A stretch of DNA of 64,000 bases from Myxococcales bacterium (GTDB taxonomy: Bacteria; Myxococcota_A; Polyangia; Fen-1088), in contig JAGTJU010000003.1 of NCBI GenBank assembly GCA_022184915.1, positions 62,001 to 126,000 on the forward strand. The letters run 5' to 3'. Below, one piece after another: positions 1 to 10,473 of this stretch; position 1 is the first letter of the stretch; the number at the start of each line of letters is the position of its first letter. Both the position numbers and the translations under genes were made by a program. Below the pieces are notes generated by a model that saw only the letters and a list, made by a program, of their open reading frames with translations, did not search any database and had not been told where the DNA came from.

Positions 1-348
1 CACCACCACTTCGGAGTCTGACTTGAAGGTGTCCGGCACGATCCCGCGGTAGTAGACGGCCAGTTTTTGCGGGGCGCGGGGCGAGCGGCTTTCCACGATG
101 AAGCGGTAGTCGAGGGTGCCGGGCTTTTTCTCGATGCTGGCCGGCACCACGTAGCCATGCACCTGCAGCTTTTTGCCTTGCCAGGCAGCGGGGGAGGTCA
201 TCACCTCGTCCACGTGCTTGTAGTAGGCCGTTTCTTCCTTCGTCGAAGTCAACAAAAGCCCGGACACCAGGCCCACGATGACCACCACCGTGGCCACGAT
301 CTTGACCGCAGCCGACTTGGACACGGGGGCAGGTGCGGTGTTGCTCAT
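1..348 (-). other. ccmE: CcmE-like domain portion of the fused frame (partial)
   Basis: This is the cytochrome c maturation part of the fused frame, and would be ccmE if translated separately. It begins MSNTAPAP, has one hydrophobic segment rich in Val and Ile, then a loop and the beta-barrel start, with QVHGYVVPASI and DYRFIV strands matching the OB-fold of CcmE. An internal ATG at 348 could in principle start CcmE, but no Shine-Dalgarno sequence is visible just before it and no stop codon ends the phosphatase. The C-terminal half, including the expected heme-ligating histidine, is missing because the window ends. Confidence 0.7.
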
Positions 349-927
349 GCCGGCAATCGTAGCAGCCCGGGGAAAGCCGAGCCAAACCGATCGTCGGGGC
401 GCGGCGCGCGCCTGGCGCAGGACGCCATCCGGGGGGCCGCCTGCCAGCCGCGCCAGAAGCTGCCTGACGGCGGCTTCCAGGGCGGGCAACACCGTGGTGG
501 CGGGCTGGTCGTAGACGTCGTCAAACGCCCAGTACAAAATCCGGTCGGTCCACTGCGGAAAGCGCGCTGCCACCATGGGCCGGTGCTCGTCCTCCTTGAC
601 CGCGATCACCAGGGTGGCCGACGCGAGCGCTTCCTGCGTCACATCACAGGGCAGGCGGTTTGGGTCGTACGCGATGCCGCGGACGCTCAGCGCCTCGCGC
701 GTGTGGGGGGACAGGGCGCCGGGGTTGCGCTCCCAGCAGCGCTCCGCGAGCCCGGCGGATGACGCCTGGTGCGGCAAGCCGAGCTGACGGGCGTGGTGAT
801 TGAACACCAGCTCGGCGAAACGACTCCGGTAGTAGTTTCCGGTGCAGAGGAAAAGCACGTGAGCGGCAGCGGAAGGCATGATGGTGGCAGTGCGGTCGTT
901 TGTACCACCGTCGCGGGCAGGGGACAT
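1..927 (-). CDS. Low-molecular-weight tyrosine phosphatase / CcmE in-frame fusion (3' end outside window)
   Basis: One uninterrupted minus-strand frame of 309 visible codons. Residues about 23-165 are a low-molecular-weight phosphotyrosine phosphatase/arsenate reductase-like domain: the P-loop CTGNYYRS (Cys28, Arg34) follows the usual hydrophobic strand, and a VYDQP stretch stands where the family has its catalytic DP. From Met194 the frame has a membrane segment (about residues 201-220) and then a CcmE-type heme-chaperone fold, including YYRGIVPDTF and SEVVV. CcmE carries heme in the periplasm to apocytochrome c; its heme-binding His lies beyond the window edge. The start at 927 overlaps the stop of the upstream pseudouridine synthase (TGATG), with GGAGGT nine bases before it. 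I checked every codon from 927 to 1 and found no stop between the domains. It could be a true fusion or a lost stop/assembly error. Confidence 0.75.
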   Translation of the reverse strand, partial: MSPARDGGTNDRTATIMPSAAAHVLFLCTGNYYRSRFAELVFNHHARQLGLPHQASSAGLAERCWERNPGALSPHTREALSVRGIAYDPNRLPCDVTQEALASATLVIAVKEDEHRPMVAARFPQWTDRILYWAFDDVYDQPATTVLPALEAAVRQLLARLAGGPPDGVLRQARAAPRRSVWLGFPRAATIAGMSNTAPAPVSKSAAVKIVATVVVIVGLVSGLLLTSTKEETAYYKHVDEVMTSPAAWQGKKLQVHGYVVPASIEKKPGTLDYRFIVESRSPRAPQKLAVYYRGIVPDTFKSDSEVVV

Positions 928-2579
928 CAGAACGGCACCTCCGTCGTGACGTGCAGAGGCAGTCCAGAGGCGGGATGTGTGAACGCAAGCCCCGCCGCAT
1001 GCAACATCAAGCGGCCCCCTCCCCGCCCATAGAGGCGGTCGCCCACCAGAGGCGCAGCCAGGCCCAGCGGGTGCGCCGCATGCACCCGAAGCTGGTGCGT
1101 GCGCCCGGTCAAGGGTTGCATGGCCAGGCGCGTATGCGGCCCCTCGTGTCCCAGCACCTTCCAGCGGGTGGACGCTGGCTTTCCCCTTTCCGGATCGTGC
1201 AGCTGGCGGGGCCGGTCATCCACGTCGAGACGCAGGGGCAAGTCGATGCACCCTGCCCCCTGCAAGCGCCCCTCGGCCAGGGCGACGTAGTCCTTTTTCA
1301 CCAACCGATCCCGAAACTGCTTCTGGAGGTTCACGTACGCCGCTTTCGTTTTGGCGGCCACCAGCAGCCCCGAGGTGTCCTGGTCGAGACGGTGAACGAG
1401 GAAAAGGGGCTGCCCTGCCCGGGCGTGCGCCTCGAGCCGACGAAGCACGCTGTCCTGGTTTTCGGCGCCCCGGCCAGGCACGGACAGCAGGCCCGCGGGC
1501 TTGTTCACGACGCAGAGCCACTCGTCCTCGAACACGATGGGCAGCGGTGGCGGCACCGCAGGCGTGGCGCTGTGAGCGGCCGCCACCGGGAGCCCCTGCA
1601 ACAGGAAACCGAGCACGGGTCCACACTTGCCGCGGCACGCGGGGTAGAACACACCGTGTGTTCGGGTTTCGGACCGCGGGGAGGCCCCCCACCAGAACTC
1701 GGCCAGCGCGAGCGGGCGTAGACCCTCCGCCAGCGCGAACGCCAAAAGCTTGGGTGCGGCGCAGTCTGCTGCCCCCGCAGGCGGCGCCGCGGGGGCGAAG
1801 GCCGCACGGAGCGGCAGAGACATGCCGTGTGCATTCGTCAGAACGTAGGTGTCGTGAAGCGCGCGCATGAGGCGTCTGCATACGAGTCGCTTGAGCCGAC
1901 CGTGCGCCCTCAGCCGCCGGGCCAGCGGCGCAAAGCGGGCCTCGAGAGCTGCCGTCGCAGCCGCCTGCACGGCCTCGAAGCGCCGCCGCCGCGCTTTGTC
2001 GCCGCGGCTCTGCCCTTCGAGCTCCTCGAACGCCGCGGCGGCCGCCCCTTCCGCCTGCAGCCGCTGCCGTGCCTCGGCCCGCGCCTCCTTGCGCGCCCGG
2101 AGCTCCGCCTGCAGGGCCGCGCGCTCCGCGTGCGTTTGCTGTGCATGCGCCTCGCGGGCGGCATGCGCCGCTGTGAAGCCCGACGACGCGGCGAACGCGG
2201 CCTCACGCGCCTCGAGCGCCGCCACCACCGCGGCCCCGGCGGGCTCGAGGGACGCCCGCGCGGCGCGGTCGAAGACGGGGGGCACGAAGCCAGGCAGCTC
2301 CCAGGCCCCGAACCAGGTGCCGGAGAACGCTTTGAGGTACCCAAGCCGCCCCCTCCGATCCACGCCCACGAGCACCCCGAACATCTTCCCTTCGCCTGCC
2401 GCGGCCAGCGCACGACCCAGGGCCCCCGCATCGAGATCCTGCATGACCTCGAGCGCCGCCGCCCGGGCCAGAGGCTCTGGCCCGAGAGGGTCGAAGGGAC
2501 TTCGCAGCAAGGCCCCCGCGGCCGGCATGGCCACATCCGGGGGAGGCGTCCAGAGGTGGAAGGGGACGACCCGGGTCAG
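927..2579 (-). CDS. RluA-family RNA pseudouridine synthase (long form)
   Basis: Isomerises uridine to pseudouridine in structured RNA. The C-terminal third holds the RluA core: a VVNKPAGLLSVPG strand and the catalytic HRLDQDTSG motif, whose Asp is the nucleophile, then GRTHQLRVH. The N-terminal part carries the long-form signature (GKMFGVLVG, LGYLKAFSG, FVPPVFD) and a long Ala/Glu/Arg-rich coiled coil. Homology to the family N-terminus continues upstream of the first ATG (2528), so I placed the start at a CTG at 2579, which overlaps the TGA of the preceding peptidase gene and has GAAGGGGG about ten bases upstream. That gives 550 residues, the usual length of this subfamily. ATG 2528 and GTG 2534 are the alternatives. 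The stop overlaps the next start. Confidence 0.82.
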   Translation of the reverse strand: MTRVVPFHLWTPPPDVAMPAAGALLRSPFDPLGPEPLARAAALEVMQDLDAGALGRALAAAGEGKMFGVLVGVDRRGRLGYLKAFSGTWFGAWELPGFVPPVFDRAARASLEPAGAAVVAALEAREAAFAASSGFTAAHAAREAHAQQTHAERAALQAELRARKEARAEARQRLQAEGAAAAAFEELEGQSRGDKARRRRFEAVQAAATAALEARFAPLARRLRAHGRLKRLVCRRLMRALHDTYVLTNAHGMSLPLRAAFAPAAPPAGAADCAAPKLLAFALAEGLRPLALAEFWWGASPRSETRTHGVFYPACRGKCGPVLGFLLQGLPVAAAHSATPAVPPPLPIVFEDEWLCVVNKPAGLLSVPGRGAENQDSVLRRLEAHARAGQPLFLVHRLDQDTSGLLVAAKTKAAYVNLQKQFRDRLVKKDYVALAEGRLQGAGCIDLPLRLDVDDRPRQLHDPERGKPASTRWKVLGHEGPHTRLAMQPLTGRTHQLRVHAAHPLGLAAPLVGDRLYGRGGGRLMLHAAGLAFTHPASGLPLHVTTEVPF

Positions 2580-3985
2580 GCGCGCGCCCCCTTCTTTCGC
2601 TTGGGGGACTGCGCGGCCTGTGGCAGGTTGGCCAGCTCGAAAAAGTACCGATAAAACATGTTCATGCCGCCGGCGCTCTGGGGCCAATCGAAGTTCTCGT
2701 CGACGGCGTGGTAGCCGTGCTCGGGCAACGAGAGGCCCGCGAACACGATGGGCGCCGCGAGGCGACGCTGCATGGTCAAGACGGCGCCGATCGAGCCCCC
2801 CTCGCGCGTGAACGCGGGCGCCCGCCCGAAGGCTCCTTTCATGGCCCGGGCCGCTGCGTCCTGGTAGGGGCCACCGAGGTCCCCCAAATAAGGCTCGAGC
2901 ACCCCTTCCTTCTCGACGATGGCGTCGGGGCAATGCTTCTTGATGAAGGCCTTGATGAGAGCGAACACCTCGTTCGGATCTTGGTCCGCCACGAGCCGCG
3001 TGGACAGCTTCGCCTCGGCGGCATGGGGCACGATGGTCTTGACGCCCGGTCCGGTGTAGCCGCCCACGAGGCCGTGTACCTCGAAGGTGGGTTGCGCCAT
3101 GATCGCCTGCATCAGGGTCTCGTCGTCGTCGAAGCGCACCTTGTGCAGCTCGTGAGCCGCCTGGAACTTGCGGCGAGAGAACCCCGCCCGGGCAAAGCTC
3201 TGCCGCTCCCTGGTCGTCAGCTTGCGTACGTCACGGTAAAACCCTGGGATCTTCACCTTGCCGGTCCGCGCGTCGTAACAGGTGGCGATGAGCGCGGCCA
3301 GTTCACCCACAGGGTTGCGGGCAGCGCCTCCCGTGGTCCCAGAGTGCACGTCCTTCGCCCCCGTTTCGAGCCGGACGGTGAACGCCAGCAAACCCCGCAA
3401 GCCGTAAGGGATCGCAGGGCGGCCCGCGGAGATCCAGATCGTGTCGGAGACCACCACCGAGTCCGTGGTGAAGGGCTGCTTTCCCTTCGTGAGCCGGGCC
3501 AGGCCCGCGTCGAAGTTGGGGCTTCCTATTTCCTCTTCGAGCTCCCACAAAAACTGAATGTTGAGCCCCACGTCGTCGGCGACGGCCAGCTTCGCGCCGA
3601 ACAAAGCCGCCAAGGCGGGGCCCTTGTCGTCGGTGGTCCCTCGCGCGAAGTAGCGCAGCCCCTTGCGCGTGAAGGTAAAGGGCGGGGTCTTCCATTCGGC
3701 CGGATCCGCCGGCTGCACGTCCAGGTGGTTGTAGATGGTCACCGTGGGCAGCTTCGGATCTCGCATCAACCGACCCACCACCAAGGGGTTGCCCCCCGTG
3801 GGTACCAGGTCCACCTCGGCGCCGATCTCGCGCAGGCAGGCTGAGGCCTCCTCGGCGCAGCGGGCGATGTCGGTCTTGCGCGCCGGGTCCATCGACACGG
3901 AGGGAATCTCCACGAGGCGCGCCAGGCGCTCCTCGAACGCGCCCCGCAGGCGCTGAATCTGGGTCTCGAGCTTGGCAGAGGGCAT
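2576..3985 (-). CDS. M20 family metallopeptidase (carnosinase/dipeptidase-like)
   Basis: 469 residues, the usual length of M20 dipeptidases. Zinc-ligand motifs are in order: NHLDVQPAD (His and the following Asp), then GTTDDKGP where the bridging Asp lies, WELEEEIGS with the general-base Glu-Glu pair, and a C-terminal His in LSLPEHGYHAVDENF. A dimerisation domain lies between, around FTVRLETGAKDVHSG. It probably hydrolyses dipeptides or similar amides in the cytoplasm; no signal peptide is visible. First gene of a minus-strand run in which each stop overlaps the next start, ending in the phosphatase-CcmE frame. The substrate cannot be told from sequence. Confidence 0.9.
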   Translation of the reverse strand: MPSAKLETQIQRLRGAFEERLARLVEIPSVSMDPARKTDIARCAEEASACLREIGAEVDLVPTGGNPLVVGRLMRDPKLPTVTIYNHLDVQPADPAEWKTPPFTFTRKGLRYFARGTTDDKGPALAALFGAKLAVADDVGLNIQFLWELEEEIGSPNFDAGLARLTKGKQPFTTDSVVVSDTIWISAGRPAIPYGLRGLLAFTVRLETGAKDVHSGTTGGAARNPVGELAALIATCYDARTGKVKIPGFYRDVRKLTTRERQSFARAGFSRRKFQAAHELHKVRFDDDETLMQAIMAQPTFEVHGLVGGYTGPGVKTIVPHAAEAKLSTRLVADQDPNEVFALIKAFIKKHCPDAIVEKEGVLEPYLGDLGGPYQDAAARAMKGAFGRAPAFTREGGSIGAVLTMQRRLAAPIVFAGLSLPEHGYHAVDENFDWPQSAGGMNMFYRYFFELANLPQAAQSPKRKKGARA

Positions 3986-4036
3986 ACGACGCGGAGTTTA
4001 TACCGAAGCCCCGGGGTGTCCCCTTTTCGGATGCGC

Positions 4037-5101
4037 TCAGCCGCCGATGTGGACCATCAGCTTGCGCGGCCCCCCCGTCCCCCCGGCCTGAAAAAGATGG
4101 GACGGCGGCTTGACCGCCACGGCCTGCCGAATGGCAGCGGCAACGGCGTCGGGTCCCCCGCGACGAAGCGGCTCGCGCAGATCGGCGCCCCCATCGTGGG
4201 CAAGACAGGTGGCCAGGGTGCCCGCCGACGAGAGCCGTACGCGGTTGCACGTGTCGCAAAAATGCTCGGTGATTGGACTGATGATGCCCACGCGGCGGGG
4301 CGGCCCTGCCCAGTCCTTCGCTTCGAGACGAAGATAGCGCGCAGGCCCGCCGCCCCGGACGTCGTGGGCCTCGTCGGCGATCAGCGCGGCCCCCGGGTGG
4401 GCGGCCAGCAGGGCGTGGCGGATCTCGGCGGCCGACATGAGCGCGCCGGGAACGTAGAGGGCGCCCTCGCCCATGGGCATCTGTTCGATGAAGCGAGGCA
4501 CGAAGCCCTGCTCCCAGGCGAACGAACACAACGAGGCCACCTCGTCATCGTTGAAGCCCTTGATGGCCACCGCGTTGAGCTTGATCTGCGCAAACCCTGC
4601 GTTCCGCGCGGCCGACAAACCTGCGAGCACCTCCGCGAGCACCCCCCGCCGGGTGATGCGAGCGAACTTGTCGGGGTCGAGGCTGTCGAGGCTCACATTC
4701 AGGCGGCGCACGCCTGCCCGCGAAAGAGGCTCGGCCAGCTCCGCCAGCCGATGGCCGTTCGTGGACAGCGCCAGATCTTCGAGCCCCGGGATGGCCGCCA
4801 CCATGGCCACGAGCGTGAGGAGATCCTTCCTCACGGTGGGCTCCCCCCCGGTCAGACGGACGCGGCGAAGCCCCAGCGCCACGAAGACCTGCACCAGGGC
4901 GGCGATCTCCTCGAAGGAAAGCACGTCCTCTTTCCGGGTGTGGTCCACACCGTCCTCGGGCATGCAGTAGGTGCACCGGTAGTTGCAGCGGTCGGTGATC
5001 GAGACGCGCAGGTACGTCAGGCGGCGGCCGCTCGGGTCCTCGAGGCCGAGAGGCGCTCCGGGCGACGGCAGCGCCGCGGACAACGAGGAGGCCGCGGACA
5101 C
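4037..5101 (-). CDS. moaA: GTP 3',8-cyclase MoaA
   Basis: Radical-SAM enzyme for the first step of molybdenum cofactor synthesis, converting GTP to 3',8-cyclo-GTP. The radical-SAM cluster motif RCNYRCTYCM (Cys39, Cys43, Cys46) and the TGGEPTVR motif are intact. The C-terminal second cluster is visible as FCDTCNRVR followed 13 residues later by another Cys, and the protein ends in the HIGG tail essential in this family. The frame is open upstream to 5560, but that part runs into the neighbouring gene and has no MoaA similarity. The GTG at 5101 has AGGGGG ten bases upstream and gives 354 residues, close to the usual 330-350. moeA, also of this pathway, lies at 23.6-24.8 kb. Confidence 0.9.
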   Translation of the reverse strand: MSAASSLSAALPSPGAPLGLEDPSGRRLTYLRVSITDRCNYRCTYCMPEDGVDHTRKEDVLSFEEIAALVQVFVALGLRRVRLTGGEPTVRKDLLTLVAMVAAIPGLEDLALSTNGHRLAELAEPLSRAGVRRLNVSLDSLDPDKFARITRRGVLAEVLAGLSAARNAGFAQIKLNAVAIKGFNDDEVASLCSFAWEQGFVPRFIEQMPMGEGALYVPGALMSAAEIRHALLAAHPGAALIADEAHDVRGGGPARYLRLEAKDWAGPPRRVGIISPITEHFCDTCNRVRLSSAGTLATCLAHDGGADLREPLRRGGPDAVAAAIRQAVAVKPPSHLFQAGGTGGPRKLMVHIGG

Positions 5102-5326
5102 GATGCCGTTTCCCCCTGCCGCGGGGGCCGCTTCGAGCGAGGCGCTGTCCGTTGGTCTCGTTTCCACCGTATTTCTCGTCGAGAGGCCACCGCTGCCCCC
5201 GGCCGGACCGTCCCGGACGATGGCCCGCGTCACACCAGGCTCGCCTGGGCCGAGCGACTCGACCTGCGAGAGTATGCGAGCGCGCGTTGACCCCGGCCAC
5301 ACCTCGTGGGAAAACACCGCTTCAAG

Positions 5327-5698
5327 ATGTCCCTTTTCAGCTCCGTAAAAGACGTGATGATGGGCCAGGCCATGAAGCTGGCTGGCAGCCCCCAGGTGAC
5401 CCGCCTCATGACCGATCCCCGGCTCATGAACGCCGCGATGAAGGCCATGAGCCTGGGCGGAACGGTCAAAACCAAGCTCGACCAGTGCGGAAAGGTGGCG
5501 GGCGGCATGTTCGGCCTGGCCACCCAGGACGAGGTCTCGAACCTGCGCAACACCATTCAAAACCTGGAAGACCAGGTGGCCGTGCTCGAAAGCCGTGCCA
5601 GCGCCGCCGAGGCCGAGGTGGAAGCCGCACGCGCCGAGGGCGAGGGCGAGGGCGAGGGCGAGGGCGACAAAAAGCCCCGCGCCAAAAAGAGCAAGTAA
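5327..5698 (+). CDS. Small coiled-coil protein with acidic Glu-Gly repeat tail
   Basis: 123 residues; not recognised as a named family. The N-terminal half is Met-rich and helical (SLFSSVKDVMMGQAMKLAG), followed by a Leu-heptad region (residues about 67-100, NLRNTIQNLEDQVAVLES) that should form a coiled coil. The tail is five Glu-Gly repeats and then a lysine-rich end, KKPRAKKSK. The layout loosely resembles phasin-like or polymer-binding proteins, but this is only a shape argument. A GTG at 5306 would add seven residues; I prefer ATG 5327 because the residues after it read more like a normal N-terminus. Divergent from moaA and 200 bases upstream of sdhC. Confidence 0.65.
   Translation: MSLFSSVKDVMMGQAMKLAGSPQVTRLMTDPRLMNAAMKAMSLGGTVKTKLDQCGKVAGGMFGLATQDEVSNLRNTIQNLEDQVAVLESRASAAEAEVEAARAEGEGEGEGEGDKKPRAKKSK
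5636..5665 (+). repeat. Five tandem GAGGGC hexamers
   Basis: Five exact copies of the hexamer GAGGGC inside the preceding coding sequence, encoding alternating Glu-Gly. The unit is a multiple of three, so copy-number change would lengthen or shorten the acidic tail without shifting the frame. Confidence 0.9.
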
Positions 5699-5900
5699 GC
5701 GGGCGGGGCAGCACGTACGTCAGCGGCAGGCCTGACGTCGGCCAAGCTCCCTCGGCCGGGGCGACGCCAGCCCAGGCAGGGCAGACCGGAGCCCTCGAGC
5801 GTCCTGCCGCGCGCACGCCCCGGCACGCCTGCAAAAAGCGCAGCAATTGCGGGGCCGACTTAGTCGCGCTTTTGATCGGTCTCTGATATGAGTAACCACC

Positions 5901-6565
5901 ATGCAGAGAGTCGTAGCTCTCTATCAATCGACGATAGGTAAGAAGGTGCTCATGGCACTGTCGGGGGCCGCCATCTTCGGCTACCTGATCGTGCACATGA
6001 TCGGGAACCTCCAGATCTTTCTGGGTCCCGACGTAATCAACCGTTACGCAGCCCTGCTGCACGACACCCCCGTCCTCCTCTGGGCGGTGCGGATCGTGTT
6101 GTTGGTGGCGTTCCCCGTGCACATTGCCATGGCGGTGCAGCTGAACGCCCGGAACAGGCAAGCGCGGCCGGTGCCCTACGCATCGTACAAGCGCAAGGTG
6201 TCGAGCTACGGGGCCCGCACCATGATGTTCTCGGGTCCCTTTCTGCTGGTCTTCCTGCTCTTCCACCTGGCGCACCTCACCTTGGGCGTGCAGGTGGTGC
6301 CCTCGGCGTATGTCGAGGGTGACGTTTACCTCAACATGGTGAACGGGTTCACCGTGCCGTGGGTGTTCGTGTTCTACGTGGCGGCGGCGTCGCTCGTGGG
6401 GCTGCACATGGTGCACGGCGCCTGGAGCATGTTTCAAACCCTGGGCGTGTCACATCCACGCTACAACGGCATCTTGAAAGAAGTGGCCTTCGTCGCCACG
6501 GTGGTGGTGGCCGGCGGCTTCGCCCTGGTGCCCCTCGCCGTGTTCCTCAAGCTGGTGGGGGCTCA

Positions 6566-6569
<4 letters not shown>
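5901..6569 (+). CDS. sdhC: Succinate dehydrogenase cytochrome b558 subunit
   Basis: 222-residue membrane anchor of complex II, of the b558 type with five predicted helices and di-heme binding. Hydrophobic segments lie near residues 15-33, 58-78, 106-126, 150-172 and 198-218. Histidines in helices (HMIGN, HIAMAV, FHLAHL, HMVHG) fit heme ligation. It passes electrons from succinate oxidation to the quinone pool in the cytoplasmic membrane. First gene of sdhCAB; its TGA overlaps the ATG of sdhA in an ATGA junction, so the genes should be translationally coupled. No strong ribosome-binding site is seen before the ATG. Confidence 0.93.
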
Positions 6570-8484
<1,915 letters not shown>

Positions 8485-8485
<1 letters not shown>

Positions 8486-9258
8486 TGAAACTGACCCTGC
8501 GCATCTGGCGTCAGAAGAACGTCAAGGACTGCGGCCACTTCGAGACCTACGAGGTCCCGAACGCCAGCCCCGACATGTCCTTCCTGGAGCTGCTCGACGT
8601 CCTCAACGAAAAGCTGCTGGCCGAGGGCAAGGAGCCCGTGGCGTTCGACAGCGATTGTCGGGAAGGCATCTGCGGCACCTGCGGCGTGGTCATCGACGGC
8701 CGCCCCCATGGTCCCATGGCGAACACCACCACGTGTCAGTTGCACATGCGCGTGTTCAAGGATGGCGACCAAATCACCGTGGAGCCGTGGCGCTGTGGCT
8801 CGTTCCCCGTGGTGCGCGACCTCGTGGTGGACCGTGGGGCCTTCGACCGCATCATCGCGGCGGGCGGGTACATCTCGGCCCGCACCGGCAGCTCGCCCGA
8901 CGCCAACGCGCTGCCGATCCCGAAAGAAAACGCCGACCGGGCCATGGACGCTGCGGCCTGCATCGCCTGTGGAGCCTGCGTGGCCGCCTGCCCGAACGGG
9001 TCCGCGATGCTGTACACGGCCGCGAAGGTGTCGCATCTCAATCTCTTGCCTCAGGGGCAACCCGAAGCCCTGTCACGTGTGCGCAGCATGGTGGCGCAGA
9101 TGGACAGTGAAGGGTTTGGGGGATGCACGAATACGGGCGAATGCGAAGCGGCCTGCCCGAAGGGCATCAGCCTCGAGACCATCGCCCAGCTGAACGGCTA
9201 TCTGCTCAAGGCCTCCCTCAAAGCCCGGCCTGCCATGGCTGAAAAGGGCGGCGAGTAA
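8485..9258 (+). CDS. sdhB: Succinate dehydrogenase iron-sulfur subunit
   Basis: 257 residues carrying the electron wire of complex II. The [2Fe-2S] ligands are in [10 protein letters not shown] (Cys58, Cys63, Cys66) and TTTCQLH (Cys84). The C-terminal ferredoxin-like domain has [14 protein letters not shown] and, after a gap, [14 protein letters not shown] for the [4Fe-4S] and [3Fe-4S] clusters. The start ATG shares one base with the sdhA stop (TGATG). Last gene of the operon; the next gene is convergent and ends 73 bases downstream. Confidence 0.95.
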
Positions 9259-9331
9259 AGCAATGCCTGACCCCCGTGGGGACGCCCCTGGCCGCATGCA
9301 GGCCCGGGCGCCCTCGGGCGGAAGCCGCCGC

Positions 9332-10375
9332 TTAGTTGATCCGGCGGAGCATCACCAGCACGCGCAGCGTGAGCCACAGCGACGTTTCGCGCTCTTTTTC
9401 GGCTTCCTCGGCCGACAGCTTGCCACTGGGTCCGGCGTACCAAAACCCGTCCTCGGCCTGGCGTCCGCGCAGGTAAGCTTCGGCGGTCCGAACCCCGGAG
9501 TTTTCCTTGCCGAGACCGATCGAGGTCACCGAGTCGAGAGCGTCCGCCACATCCACGTACTGTCGGGGTTCGGTGATCTCCTCCCAATGCGAGGACGCCT
9601 TGCGATCGGGGTAGCGATCAGGCTGCAAGAATCGCGTGGCCAGCAACTCGGCCGCCCGGCGCGCCTCGCGCGAGGAACGGCGCTTCTTCGATGCCGCGAA
9701 GGCACGCAGCACCATCCCGGTGATGAGGTGGCTCGAGGGCCGCGCGGCCGAGTCGGTCCGCACGCCTCGCCAGGCCCAGCCCCCGTCGTTTTGGCGATGA
9801 GCCAAGAGGAACGCAAACCCCTTTTCCACGCGGGGGTCTTCGTCGAAACCGGCCCGGCAGAGGGCCGAAAGGGCCCAGCCCTGATAATGCAGGGCGGCCA
9901 TCTTGGCCTTGTCGGTGGGCGTTGCGCCCACCGCGAGGTCGGCCAGGCCCCCGTCTTCGTCTTGAGACCCCAGCAAAAACGCGGCAGCGCGGTGAAGCGG
10001 TGTGTCTTGCGGCCCCTCATCGGCACGCACCCCGAGGTCCGCCAGCCGGTCGATCGCCTTCGCCGTGGACAGCGCGGCGGCAAAGGGCGCCGGCCCCAGA
10101 GCTTTTTCGGCCGCTTTGGCGGGAAAGGCACCTGTTTTTCCGAACTTTTTGGCGTAGGCCTGAACCTCTTTGTAGGCCCAGACGTCCGCCACCGACGGCG
10201 CCTCGTCGTCGTCGATGAGGTCACGACGCACCCGAGCCACGATGGCCGGAGAGCCCTCCCGCAGGAGCTTGGGAATGGGATCCTGGGCCAGGCGCGCGCG
10301 CCAACCGGTCATCGCGCGTGGCGGAGCAGGCGATGCAGGCGTGTTGCTGGGAACGGAAAACCGGGGGCGGTTCAT
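9332..10375 (-). CDS. Alpha-alpha toroid (prenyltransferase/squalene-oxidase-repeat) protein
   Basis: 347 residues with repeats of the terpenoid-cyclase/prenyltransferase-like toroid fold: AAAFLLGSQDEDGGLADL, GFAFLLAHRQNDGGWAW and AYLRGRQAEDGFWY each have the Q..DGGW core spaced along helices. A cyclase catalytic DxDD or DCTAE motif is not apparent, so a structural or binding role is as likely as catalysis. No signal peptide. The ATG at 10375 has GAGGTG just upstream; the upstream in-frame extension looks non-coding. Divergent from the SspB-like gene, 98 bases away. Confidence 0.72.
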   Translation of the reverse strand: MNRPRFSVPSNTPASPAPPRAMTGWRARLAQDPIPKLLREGSPAIVARVRRDLIDDDEAPSVADVWAYKEVQAYAKKFGKTGAFPAKAAEKALGPAPFAAALSTAKAIDRLADLGVRADEGPQDTPLHRAAAFLLGSQDEDGGLADLAVGATPTDKAKMAALHYQGWALSALCRAGFDEDPRVEKGFAFLLAHRQNDGGWAWRGVRTDSAARPSSHLITGMVLRAFAASKKRRSSREARRAAELLATRFLQPDRYPDRKASSHWEEITEPRQYVDVADALDSVTSIGLGKENSGVRTAEAYLRGRQAEDGFWYAGPSGKLSAEEAEKERETSLWLTLRVLVMLRRIN

Positions 10376-10432
10376 CGGCACCTCAAGGTTATCGCATCTG
10401 ACTACGTTCTGTAGGCGAATGTACGGCGATTT

Positions 10433-10461
10433 TTGATAAAACCCCGGTACTCGCGTTAGAA
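10433..10461 (+). promoter_or_regulatory. Candidate sigma-70 promoter for the SspB-like gene
   Basis: TTGATA at 10433-10438 and TTAGAA at 10456-10461 are separated by 17 bases. Transcription from about 10468 would leave only a few bases before the GTG at 10474, implying a nearly leaderless message. Hexamer matches are moderate (TTAGAA is a poor -10). Confidence 0.35.
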
Positions 10462-10473
10462 CGGGCTCCAAGA

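Noticed and set aside
5102-5560. Upstream in-frame extension of moaA
   Set aside because: It overlaps the divergent coiled-coil gene and lacks MoaA similarity; GTG 5101 has a good ribosome-binding site.
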